This document shows, one piece after another, positions 15,593-23,255 of a DNA stretch of 64,000 bases. The DNA comes from SFTJ01 sp045613305 (GTDB taxonomy: Bacteria > Bacteroidota > Bacteroidia > Bacteroidales > Muribaculaceae), in contig JAZLAU010000011.1 of assembly GCA_045613305.1 (NCBI GenBank), forward strand, positions 62,001 to 126,000, written 5' to 3'. The notes under the pieces are model-generated. The model was given only the letters and a program-made list of their open reading frames with translations, ran no database searches and was not told the DNA's origin. The first letter of the stretch is position 1. Every line of letters begins with the position of its first letter. Both the position numbers and the translations under genes were made by a program.

Positions 15593-15680
15593 TACTTGTC
15601 TACCTAATTTTATTCCTTGTTTTTGTTTAATAGCAATCGGCCTTTTCTTTCAGACCAATTATTTTTTAAAAAAATCGGCA

Positions 15681-15688
15681 CAAAGATA
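15681..15688 (-). promoter_or_regulatory. -7 promoter box of AGCS gene
   Basis: Minus strand TATCTTTG, about 90 bases upstream of the start codon. Confidence 0.5.
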
Positions 15689-15875
15689 CTAATTATTTAT
15701 TGAATATTAAAAGTTTACAATCACCCATCTTTCGTTTTGCATCTTTGCTCCGGCAACCGCAACAATCAGCCACAACGCAACATCCTAATTATCAAAAATT
15801 ATCGCATTTTCTTCTCTACCTCATCATTTTGTAGGTAAATTTATTATTTTTAATACATTTTTGTTAGCAATAATA

Positions 15876-15905
15876 TTGTTTTAATGGAATTTTGATGTAT
15901 CTTTG
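15876..15905 (+). promoter_or_regulatory. asnA promoter
   Basis: TTG at about 15876-15878 and TATCTTTG at 15898-15905, 19 bases apart. Confidence 0.6.
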
Positions 15906-15949
15906 CATCAGAATAAACAAACCTATGACATCTACACGAAAACATTAAA

Positions 15950-16984
15950 ATGGCACTAATAATACCAAAAAAATACAAGCAAAAACTTCTGCCCGAAACC
16001 ACCGAGGTAGCCATCAAGACCATAAAGGAAACTTTCCAAGACAAATTGGCATCGGCCCTCAACTTGCGACGCGTCACTGCACCACTGTTTGTGCTTAGCG
16101 GAACCGGCATCAACGACGACCTTAACGGTGTAGAACACGCTGTGTCGTTCCCTATCGACTGCATGAACTCGCGAAAGGCCGAGGTGGTGCACTCTTTAGC
16201 AAAGTGGAAACGAATGAAGTTAGGCGCTTACGACATAGGCCCCGGATATGGCATTTATACCGACATGAACGCCATCAGAACCGCCGAAGACCTCGACAAC
16301 ATTCACTCGCTTTACGTCGACCAATGGGACTGGGAGCAAACCATCAACCGAAGCGACCGCAACCTGGGTTACCTTAAGAAGATTGTTGAAAAAATATATC
16401 AGGCTGTTCGCGAAACCGAAGCAAAAATCTACGAGGACTTTCCTCACATCACGCCTCGCTTGCCCGAACAAATAATTTTCATCCACAGCGAGGAATTGCT
16501 GCAAGAATTCCCCAATCTGTCGTCTAAAGAACGTGAAGGCGAAGCGGCTAAAAAATATGGTGCAGTGTTTATCATTGGTATCGGCAACCCTCTCAGCAAT
16601 GGCGAACCTCACGACGGCCGAGCTCCCGACTACGACGACTGGATTACTCAAAACGAAGACGGATACTTTGGCCTTAACGGCGACCTTATTCTTTGGGACA
16701 ACATCCTCGAAATGCCTTTCGAACTTTCTTCGATGGGCATCAGAGTGAGTGCCGAATCGCTTAAGCAGCAACTCACCGAGCGAAACGCTTTAGATCGCTT
16801 GGAACTAAACTTCCACAAAGCGCTCATTTCTGACGAATTGCCTTACTCTATTGGTGGCGGCATCGGACAAAGCCGTTTGTGCATGTATCTGCTGCAAAAA
16901 GCCCACATTGGCGAAGTGCAAGCAAGCATTTGGCCCGAAGAGCAAGTCGAAGCATGCAAGGCTAAAGGCATTATCATAATGTAA
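15950..16984 (+). CDS. asnA: aspartate-ammonia ligase (asparagine synthetase A)
   Basis: Makes asparagine from aspartate, ammonia and ATP in the cytoplasm. The 344 residues match the AsnA family over the full length: LSGTGINDDLNGVEHAVSF near residue 50, HSLAKWKRMKL near 85, GIYTDMNAIR near 105, LYVDQWDWE near 125, and a class II aminoacyl-tRNA-synthetase-like end GGGIGQSRLCMYLLQKAHIGEVQASIWP. It is a single gene with its own promoter and terminator. Confidence 0.96.
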   Translation: MALIIPKKYKQKLLPETTEVAIKTIKETFQDKLASALNLRRVTAPLFVLSGTGINDDLNGVEHAVSFPIDCMNSRKAEVVHSLAKWKRMKLGAYDIGPGYGIYTDMNAIRTAEDLDNIHSLYVDQWDWEQTINRSDRNLGYLKKIVEKIYQAVRETEAKIYEDFPHITPRLPEQIIFIHSEELLQEFPNLSSKEREGEAAKKYGAVFIIGIGNPLSNGEPHDGRAPDYDDWITQNEDGYFGLNGDLILWDNILEMPFELSSMGIRVSAESLKQQLTERNALDRLELNFHKALISDELPYSIGGGIGQSRLCMYLLQKAHIGEVQASIWPEEQVEACKAKGIIIM

Positions 16985-17104
16985 TTATCGCCACGTGCAT
17001 GGGTTGATGAGGAAATTTCACGCCGATGTGATTCATATACATCACATCCCCAAAGCGACTTTTCAACGACATTAATTCTTCATAACATAAATTCTTTATT
17101 AGTG

Positions 17105-17149
17105 ACAAGAGCCGCAACTCGAATTTCGGGTTACGGCTCTTGTTTTTTT
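17105..17149 (+). terminator. terminator of asnA
   Basis: ACAAGAGCCG / CGGCTCTTGT stem continued by AACTCGA / TCGGGTT, followed by seven T. Confidence 0.88.
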
Positions 17150-17226
17150 AACATCTACCACCTAATTACCATGCCTTTTTAACGTCTATTTCAAGCCGCA
17201 CTGTTGCAAGAATCACCAGAATGATG

Positions 17227-17263
17227 TAATTTTGCAGTCCGAAATATTTGATTACTAACTTTG
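17227..17263 (+). promoter_or_regulatory. two tandem -7 boxes upstream of metK
   Basis: TAATTTTG (17227-17234) and TAACTTTG (17256-17263). Start sites would be near 17240 and 17268. Only the first gives a transcript holding the whole left arm of the leader structure. Confidence 0.5.
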
Positions 17264-17390
17264 TGGAAAAATTTGGCTGCTTGCAACCACATAAAAAAAT
17301 GCTAAAACTGCAATTCTTGATATTTCCAACTTTCTTGATTGCAAATCATTTTTTAGCGTTTTTCCACTTTAAAAACAAAAAATGGAAAAA
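17264..17390 (+). promoter_or_regulatory. structured metK leader with competing arms
   Basis: Three nested pairings can form: TGGAAAAA (17264-17271) with TTTTTCCA (17359-17366), GCTAAAA (17301-17307) with TTTTAGC (17351-17357), and TGCAAT (17309-17314) with ATTGCA (17338-17343). The same TTTTTCCA can instead pair with a second TGGAAAAA at 17383-17390, whose last base is the A of the metK ATG. The two states are mutually exclusive. I do not match this to a known SAM riboswitch class. Confidence 0.4.
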
Positions 17391-18691
17391 TGAAAAATTA
17401 TTTGTTTACATCTGAATCAGTTTCAGAAGGGCATCCCGACAAGGTTGCCGACCAAATCTCTGACGCTCTGCTCGACAAACTTCTTGCCTACGACCCTACT
17501 TCAAAAGTGGCCGTAGAAACTCTTGTGACCACTGGTCAAGTGGTAATTGCGGGAGAAGTGAAATCAGAAGCCTACATCGACTTGATGGATGTAGCACGCG
17601 GCGTGATTAATCGCATCGGCTACAACAAGGCTGAATACAAATTCGACGGCGCTTCTTGCGGCGTGCTTTCGGCCATTCACGAGCAATCGGGCGACATTAA
17701 CCAAGGCGTTGAACGCGAAGTGGCTGAAGAACAAGGCGCTGGCGACCAAGGCATGATGTTTGGTTATGCTTGTAACGAAACTCCTAACTACATGCCGCTA
17801 ACGCTCGACCTTTCGCACAAAATACTTATTGAACTTGCTGAGATTCGCCGCGAAGGAAAACAAATGACTTACCTTCGCCCAGACTCTAAAAGTCAGGTCA
17901 CTGTGGAATATGACGGCGAAACTAATAAGCCTGTTCGCATTCACACCATCGTTGTCAGCACACAACACGACGAGTTTGTTGCTCCTACCGACAACACTAA
18001 GGAAGCACAAAAGGCTGCCGACAACCTAATGCTTGAAACCATCGCTAACGATGTGAAAAACATCCTTATGCCTCGCGTTAAGACTGCTTTGCCTGAAAAC
18101 ATTCAAGCACTTTTCGACGACAACATCATTTATCACGTAAACCCTACAGGCAAATTTGTGATTGGCGGACCTAACGGCGACACTGGTCTAACTGGCCGCA
18201 AAATCATCGTCGACACCTACGGCGGTCGTGGCGCTCACGGTGGTGGCGCTTTCTCGGGCAAGGACCCAAGCAAGGTCGACCGTTCGGCTGCTTATGCGGC
18301 TCGCCACGTGGCTAAGAACGCTGTTGCTGCCGGTATTGCCGACGAAATGCTTGTGCAAGTTGCTTATGCTATCGGTGTGGCTAAGCCTGTTAGTTTCTTT
18401 GTTAACACCTACGGCACAAGCCACGTCAACCTAACTGACCAAGAAATTGCCGACAAGCTTAATGCTATTTTCAACATGACGCCTTATTCTATCGAAAAAC
18501 GTCTTAAGTTGCGCAACCCTATATACGAAGAAACTGCCGCTTACGGACACATGGGTCGTGAACCTAAAACTATCGTTAAGCACTACACTTCTCGTTACAA
18601 CGGTGCTAAGGCTAGCGACATCGAAGTGGAACTCTTCACTTGGGAAAAACTCGACTATGTCGACACTATAAAGGCCGAATTCGGCATTTAA
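17390..18691 (+). CDS. metK: S-adenosylmethionine synthetase
   Basis: Makes S-adenosylmethionine from methionine and ATP. The 433 residues include the N-terminal FTSESVSEGHPDKVADQISDA, the flexible loop GAGDQGMMFGYACNET near residue 119, and GGRGAHGGGAFSGKDPSKVDRSAAYAARH near 280, with the phosphate-binding GGG and the K/D metal-binding residues. Compared with the E. coli enzyme (384 residues) it carries the Bacteroidetes-type insertion around residues 160-200 (RREGKQMTYLRPDSKSQV onward) and a longer C-terminus. The gene is a single unit with a long, foldable leader (17264-17390) and a terminator. Confidence 0.96.
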   Translation: MKNYLFTSESVSEGHPDKVADQISDALLDKLLAYDPTSKVAVETLVTTGQVVIAGEVKSEAYIDLMDVARGVINRIGYNKAEYKFDGASCGVLSAIHEQSGDINQGVEREVAEEQGAGDQGMMFGYACNETPNYMPLTLDLSHKILIELAEIRREGKQMTYLRPDSKSQVTVEYDGETNKPVRIHTIVVSTQHDEFVAPTDNTKEAQKAADNLMLETIANDVKNILMPRVKTALPENIQALFDDNIIYHVNPTGKFVIGGPNGDTGLTGRKIIVDTYGGRGAHGGGAFSGKDPSKVDRSAAYAARHVAKNAVAAGIADEMLVQVAYAIGVAKPVSFFVNTYGTSHVNLTDQEIADKLNAIFNMTPYSIEKRLKLRNPIYEETAAYGHMGREPKTIVKHYTSRYNGAKASDIEVELFTWEKLDYVDTIKAEFGI

Positions 18692-18736
18692 TCAGCAATT
18701 AAATTTTGTCACTTCTTTAGTGATTTATGATTAATA

Positions 18737-18770
18737 TTAGGGCGACCGTTTTGGCCGCCCTAATTCTTTT
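18737..18770 (+). terminator. terminator of metK
   Basis: TTAGGGCG / CGCCCTAA, one A-C mismatch, then CC/GG, loop gtttt, followed by TTCTTTT. It may also serve the convergent portal-like gene. Confidence 0.75.
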
Positions 18771-18786
18771 CTACGCCCCTATGCCA

Positions 18787-20271
18787 TCACAGCAACTGAA
18801 GCATTCGGTTTCGTTCTCCCACGAAGGTCGAAAATGCGCTCAGCAAGTCGCTGATGGCTATTTCGCCGTTCTCAACCTCGCTATTATACAGGCCCGACGA
18901 ATTTTGCCCCGTCTGATGACGGCCCTGCAACGACCCATTCACGCCAGAAACGTATTCAAACAATTTCATCTGCAAATTAATCATATCATATGCTCCCAAA
19001 TCGTTTGGTCGCCCCACTATCTGCTCTGGCTTAGCATCGCAATCGCGCTCGGAGTAAGGCAGCACACCATCGGCCGACGCCCAAACTTTTCTAATGTCAC
19101 GCCACGTAAAGCCCTCTGGCACGGCATCCACCGGAAACAACAGCACGCCTTTGGCCGACATGCTCATCATATGTTCCAACATCGTTATGAGCCTATTCAC
19201 ATATTTCTGTTGGTCTATCACGTCCTCCACAAGCGAGTGTATCTCACCGTCAATCAACGGATACATTTTATACACATACGGATGTCCACCGTGCCTATAG
19301 GGCGAATAATACGAACACAGCAAATCACCCATAGGGCTAAACCACCTACATCGCCACACATTGGCTATGTCCCACTCGCTTTTAACCCACGGCTTGTCTT
19401 TCAGCGTTTGCGCCTCTGCGCTCGAATAGGGCAAAATTAGAAGTTCGCCCTTCTTCGTGTCGTGACATATCAGCACCTCCACGCTCTCCAATGTCCACAC
19501 CTCTATGGCTCTGCATTTACCGTTACTCGAACGCCAAAAATCATTGTATTTTTGCGTATCACTGCCAAAATTCGCCGATAAATCCGCCGTTCTTCCGTCA
19601 ACATCTGCACTATACAGACGCTTTACCCACTCGGCATGTTCGCGGTTTCCACGCGACACTCTTTTTATCAGTTCCGACAAATTAAGGTCATGCAATTGCC
19701 CCAATATTTCCCCATCCCAACCTCGACAATCGGTAATATTATTGATAAAAAATTTGTTCAGATTCACGTTATCCACTCTCTTTGCAACGTTGAAAATCTC
19801 CACATCATAATCCACACGCTGCACTGCGCATCCCGAAATGAGAAACTTCTCAAGAGCCCGGCTGTCGAGTTCATGTAACATCATAGTGTTTTGCCGATTT
19901 TCTGCGGATTTCTCGGCATTTTCTTGCATCTGCTTTGTTCGATATCTGCCCACAACACTCTTCACCATCTGCCTGATTAAATTATTTGTCACAGGCCGAC
20001 AACCTCGGTTCTGCAGATGCTCATACTCAGTGAGAGCAACACCGTGTTCATTAACCACCACATCTTCCCATTGCCGGCCATAGGCAAAGGCTTTGTTGCG
20101 ACTTCGCACCCGGCGAAATTCACCACCTTTAACCCAAGCATTATAGGCCGACCTCAGCACTTTCATGTCGCATTCCGTTGCGCACTCAATACCTTTAGTT
20201 TTATCTCCTCTGACACTCGTAATTCTTGCTATTTTCATCGGTTTTATCGCTATTTTTTCTGCATTACTCAC
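18787..20271 (-). CDS. phage portal-like protein, possibly truncated
   Basis: A 494-residue protein resembling the P22-type portal family of Bacteroidetes phages. Cues are an N-terminal FAYGRQWEDVVVNEHG region, RPVTNNLIRQMVKSVVGRYR near residue 92, a central Trp/Asp-rich domain, and DVIDQQKYVNRLITMLEHMMSMSAKG near residue 345. Portals form the dodecameric DNA gate of phage heads. The end (RNRMLQLL) is abrupt and shorter than the 600-700 residues of many portals, so the C-terminus may be lost. No terminase, capsid or tail gene is present. The GTG start overlaps the stop codon of the endolysin gene (GTGA), so translation is probably coupled. The portal assignment is from pattern memory and moderate. 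Confidence 0.55.
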   Translation of the reverse strand: MSNAEKIAIKPMKIARITSVRGDKTKGIECATECDMKVLRSAYNAWVKGGEFRRVRSRNKAFAYGRQWEDVVVNEHGVALTEYEHLQNRGCRPVTNNLIRQMVKSVVGRYRTKQMQENAEKSAENRQNTMMLHELDSRALEKFLISGCAVQRVDYDVEIFNVAKRVDNVNLNKFFINNITDCRGWDGEILGQLHDLNLSELIKRVSRGNREHAEWVKRLYSADVDGRTADLSANFGSDTQKYNDFWRSSNGKCRAIEVWTLESVEVLICHDTKKGELLILPYSSAEAQTLKDKPWVKSEWDIANVWRCRWFSPMGDLLCSYYSPYRHGGHPYVYKMYPLIDGEIHSLVEDVIDQQKYVNRLITMLEHMMSMSAKGVLLFPVDAVPEGFTWRDIRKVWASADGVLPYSERDCDAKPEQIVGRPNDLGAYDMINLQMKLFEYVSGVNGSLQGRHQTGQNSSGLYNSEVENGEIAISDLLSAFSTFVGERNRMLQLL

Positions 20272-20672
20272 TTTGTCTTTGCGCTAAAAAATTGACCTCT
20301 GTTACTTTTGCTGTGGCTTATATGCAGCCACGCATAGTCGTTTTCGTTGATTGCCTGGTCAACTGGCAGTCTCAACTTTTTAATCAACATCCACAGTTGC
20401 TTATTTCCATCGCGGCAGCCCGCAGTCACATCAGCAGCCTCGCCCTCGCAATGTTGGCTATTAGCAACTCCGCCCACAGCCTTATTAAGGGCAGCGCAGC
20501 GATAGCCGCTATTCACATATATCGGCTTGCCGAAGGCTTCGCGCAAGGGGTCGAGCACATTTGCCACCAAGGCGCCAACACGCTCGGCCGCAAAACTTGG
20601 CATTGCGTTGTCAATGCCCAGCGCCGATGCCGTTGGCGACTTTTCAAATTCTTCAATTGTAAAATACTTCAT
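20268..20672 (-). CDS. M15-family D-Ala-D-Ala peptidase, phage endolysin-like
   Basis: A 134-residue zinc peptidase of the peptidase M15A type used by phages to cut the peptide stems of peptidoglycan. Seen: NSGYRCAALNKAVGG near residue 50, the zinc motif SQHCEGEAADV near residues 67-77 (His and Asp ligands), and WLHISH near the end (second His). There is no signal peptide, so release would need the adjacent holin. ATG 20672 begins one base after the holin stop codon; 11 upstream codons are open but overlap the holin gene. The stop overlaps the GTG start of the portal-like gene. Confidence 0.82.
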   Translation of the reverse strand: MKYFTIEEFEKSPTASALGIDNAMPSFAAERVGALVANVLDPLREAFGKPIYVNSGYRCAALNKAVGGVANSQHCEGEAADVTAGCRDGNKQLWMLIKKLRLPVDQAINENDYAWLHISHSKSNRGQFFSAKTK

Positions 20673-20673
20673 A

Positions 20674-21144
20674 CTATTTTCCTTTATTTTTATCAAACAA
20701 ATCATCTAATTTCACCACTCCACGTTCCTGAATTTTCTGCAACACCGAAGCAAACATTTTCATCGCCTCACGATAGTCGCGTTGCTGTTTTTCTTCGGAT
20801 TTTTCGAAGATACTCTTCACTTCAATTGCCGCAATGCCTATGGCACCGATAACCGTAAAAATAGGCACCAAGGGCACATCCCACTGGCATGCCACTCTCA
20901 CATAGGCCACCAACCCCATTTGCATAAGGTCGACCACCGTAAGGGCCAACAGCACGTTGTAGTATTGGGCAATCTTTTTCACCGTGCGACGCAACGCCTC
21001 ACTGCGGCGTGCCTCGCCGCGCATCTTTGCCTTTCGCAAACCGCTCCACAAGTCGGCCAAAACCGACACAAGCACAAGCACATATTCAAGCAACATTATA
21101 AATGCTGCCATTACTATTCTCATCGTTTCATTTGTGTGTTCCAT
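20674..21144 (-). CDS. phage holin family protein
   Basis: A 156-residue membrane protein of the phage_holin_4 kind. The first helix (IVMAAFIMLLEYVLVLVSVLADL) ends in the family-like DLWSGLRKAKMRGE, followed by a basic stretch SEALRRTVKKIAQYYNVLLALTVVDLM. A third helix is at about residues 88-108, and there is a long charged cytoplasmic tail. A holin would open the membrane to let the neighbouring M15 endolysin reach the wall. It is the first gene of the holin-endolysin-portal operon, with a promoter box at 21164-21171 and a leader of only about 13 bases. Confidence 0.68.
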   Translation of the reverse strand: MEHTNETMRIVMAAFIMLLEYVLVLVSVLADLWSGLRKAKMRGEARRSEALRRTVKKIAQYYNVLLALTVVDLMQMGLVAYVRVACQWDVPLVPIFTVIGAIGIAAIEVKSIFEKSEEKQQRDYREAMKMFASVLQKIQERGVVKLDDLFDKNKGK

Positions 21145-21163
21145 AGTATTTGGTTTTTTGCCG

Positions 21164-21171
21164 CAAATTTA
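21164..21171 (-). promoter_or_regulatory. -7 promoter box of holin-endolysin-portal operon
   Basis: Minus strand TAAATTTG (TAnnTTTG), about 20 bases upstream of the holin ATG. This is a host-type promoter. Confidence 0.45.
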
Positions 21172-21240
21172 ACAACTCAAACGCGCCACACTTCAGCAAA
21201 AAATCCTCTCATAATTTATTATCCATAAAAAGCAATTCAC

Positions 21241-21248
21241 TATCTTTG
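21241..21248 (+). promoter_or_regulatory. -7 promoter box of serine hydrolase gene
   Basis: TATCTTTG, 20 bases upstream of the ATG at 21268. Confidence 0.55.
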
Positions 21249-21267
21249 TGAAAAACATCAACACATC

Positions 21268-22419
21268 ATGAAACATATCATTAACCTTATCCTATGCCTT
21301 TGCGTTCTGGCAAGCAACATGCCTTTAATGGCAAAAAACAAGAATATTGAACGAATAGATTCTCTGGAATTTGTGGCCGACATGCATCGAATGATTGACT
21401 CTCTCGGAGTGGTAGGCATTAGCGTGGCTGTAGTAAACGACAACAAGATTGTTTACAATGCAAGTTTTGGCTACAGCGACATCGAGTCATGGACTCCAAT
21501 GACCAATGAAAACATCTTCAGAATCGCCTCTATTTCAAAATCTTTTGTAGCGACGGCAATTATGCAACTTGTTGACGACGGGAAACTTTCGCTCAACACT
21601 CCGGTCAACAACATTCTCGACTTCAAAGTGCAAAACCCAAAATTCCCCGACACGCCTATTACCATCGAGATGCTTTTGGCTCACACCAGCAGCATCAATG
21701 ACTCTGAAGGCTACTACATCAGTTACGACTGCATCAACCCTGAGAAAAACGCCAATTGGAAGAACTGCTACAACAATTATCAGCCTGGGCACGGGTATGA
21801 ATACTGCAACCTAAACTTTAATCTTTTAGGCATTGTAATTGAAAAAATTAGTGGCGAACGATTTGACCAATACGTAGAAAACCATATCATGAAGCCGCTC
21901 GACATTAACGGAAGTTTCAACATCAATTCTGTCGACACCACCAAATGCGCGTCGCTTTATGCTTGGGACGGCAAAAAATTCGAACACCGCCCACAAGCCT
22001 ACGCACCACTTCCCAACCTCAAAAACTACAAATCAGGCGAAACCACCGTACGTTTTTCACCAGCCGGCGGCGTAAAAATCAATGCACTTGGTCTGGCTAA
22101 ATACATGCTTATGCACATGAATTACGGCAAGTCGCCACTGTCAAAGAAACGCATATTGAGCAAAAAGAGTGCAAAATCAATGCAAACACCTCACACTCCC
22201 GAACCTCAAAAATATGGCTTGGCGCTCGACAATTCCGACAAATTCGTGAAAGGCATATGGCTCACTGGGCACACTGGCGGAGCATACGGACTCACAAGCG
22301 CCATGTTTTTTGAGCCCAACAAAAAGTTTGGATTCGTGGTGATTTGCAACGGCACTAAGCGAAGTGTTTTAAGCCCGGCTCAAACTTTATTATACAAGCA
22401 TTTTGTCACAAACAAATAA
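21268..22419 (+). CDS. exported serine hydrolase, class C beta-lactamase-like
   Basis: A 383-residue periplasmic protein of the beta-lactamase/penicillin-binding transpeptidase-like family. It has a signal peptide (HIINLILCLCVLASNMPLMA). The SxxK motif SISK lies near residue 88 (FRIASISKSFVATAIMQLVDDGKLSL), the Tyr motif YCN near 181 (YEYCNLNFNLLGIVIEKISG), and the third box HTGG near 333. The family includes esterases, D-aminopeptidases and true class C beta-lactamases; sequence alone does not decide. It may be co-transcribed with the next gene, 10 bases downstream. Confidence 0.85.
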   Translation: MKHIINLILCLCVLASNMPLMAKNKNIERIDSLEFVADMHRMIDSLGVVGISVAVVNDNKIVYNASFGYSDIESWTPMTNENIFRIASISKSFVATAIMQLVDDGKLSLNTPVNNILDFKVQNPKFPDTPITIEMLLAHTSSINDSEGYYISYDCINPEKNANWKNCYNNYQPGHGYEYCNLNFNLLGIVIEKISGERFDQYVENHIMKPLDINGSFNINSVDTTKCASLYAWDGKKFEHRPQAYAPLPNLKNYKSGETTVRFSPAGGVKINALGLAKYMLMHMNYGKSPLSKKRILSKKSAKSMQTPHTPEPQKYGLALDNSDKFVKGIWLTGHTGGAYGLTSAMFFEPNKKFGFVVICNGTKRSVLSPAQTLLYKHFVTNK

Positions 22420-22429
22420 CACAACCAAA

Positions 22430-22975
22430 ATGATAGAAAACGAACGAGAAATCCGAAGAAATTCAGTAATTGAAGCGGCGCGCTCAATGATGATTGCCGC
22501 ACGAACTGCCCCAAAGGCTAAGGGGGTCGACATTATTGAAATTGCATTAGTTCACGAACGTCAAGATTTAGAAACCTTGGCCAACGAAATGCGCCGACAA
22601 GCCGAAGCCTCTGGCCTGAAATTCCTCTTGCGCGATGCCGACAACATCCTTTCGGGCGAGGCTGTGCTGCTCATCGGCACCAAGTCGCTTGCACATTCGC
22701 TCAATTGCGGTTACTGTGGTTCAAACAATTGCGCCGAAAAACCTTGCCACACGCCTTGCGCCCTCAATTCTATTGACGTAGGCATTGCCATTGGCTCGGC
22801 TTGCAGTCGCGCAGCCGACCTTCGGCTCGACACTCGTGTAATGTTTTCTGCCGGTTGGTGCAGCAAAGGATTAGATTGGCTGCCCGAGTGTAATCAAATT
22901 ATTGCGATTGCCATAGCAGCCGACAGCAAAAATCCGTTCTTCGACCGTAAACCTAAAGAAGAACCCGCAAAATAA
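22430..22975 (+). CDS. DUF2148 ferredoxin-like domain protein
   Basis: A 181-residue cytoplasmic protein. The N-terminal helix region (EREIRRNSVIEAARSMMIAARTAPKAKGVD) is followed by a Cys-rich segment, CGYCGSNNCAEKPCHTPCALN near residues 98-118, that matches the DUF2148 ferredoxin-like family and could bind an iron-sulfur cluster. A second conserved part, IAIGSACSRAADLRLDTRVMFSAGW, follows. The catalytic role is unknown. It follows the serine hydrolase gene by 10 bases. ATG 22430 is chosen; the upstream in-frame codons overlap the previous gene. Confidence 0.85.
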   Translation: MIENEREIRRNSVIEAARSMMIAARTAPKAKGVDIIEIALVHERQDLETLANEMRRQAEASGLKFLLRDADNILSGEAVLLIGTKSLAHSLNCGYCGSNNCAEKPCHTPCALNSIDVGIAIGSACSRAADLRLDTRVMFSAGWCSKGLDWLPECNQIIAIAIAADSKNPFFDRKPKEEPAK

Positions 22976-22993
22976 CCCAAAAACAACGATTTC

Positions 22994-23048
22994 AACGGCC
23001 GTTTTTCGACACATTTGTCCTAAATCGGCCGTTTTTTTATTACAATCG
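22994..23048 (+). terminator. terminator after DUF2148 gene
   Basis: AACGGCCG / CGGCCGTT with a 34-base loop and seven T. Each arm contains the palindrome CGGCCG. Confidence 0.7.
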
Positions 23049-23241
23049 GCACACCTCCTTATGTCCGAAAAACACCGATAAAACCGCTTTTATTGTTCAC
23101 TGTGCACACCATCTCGCCACATACATAGGCAGAACCACTCCACGCACCCAACAGCCTACCTCAAAACACCACTCAATCACTTAAATCATATCTTCGATAT
23201 GCTTAACTAACCGATTAGCCACTTTTCTAATATTTTTTTAT

Positions 23242-23249
23242 TAACTTTG
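23242..23249 (+). promoter_or_regulatory. -7 promoter box of aroA
   Basis: TAACTTTG, ending seven bases before the ATG at 23256. It predicts a leaderless or nearly leaderless mRNA. Confidence 0.6.
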
Positions 23250-23255
23250 CATATT

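Larger units (their letters stand above)
15593..15949. other. divergent promoter region
   Basis: No gene. It holds the minus-strand box TATCTTTG for the symporter (15681-15688) and the plus-strand promoter of asnA (15876-15905). A second near-match CATCTTTG lies near 15740. Confidence 0.5.

Noticed and set aside
17264..17390. Known SAM riboswitch upstream of metK
   Set aside because: The leader can fold, but I could not match the conserved cores of the SAM-I, SAM-II, SAM-III or SAM-VI classes from memory, so it is reported only as a structured leader with alternative pairings.
18787..21144. Intact prophage
   Set aside because: Only three phage-type genes are present; no integrase, terminase, capsid, tail genes or attachment-site repeats were found between metK and the serine hydrolase gene.
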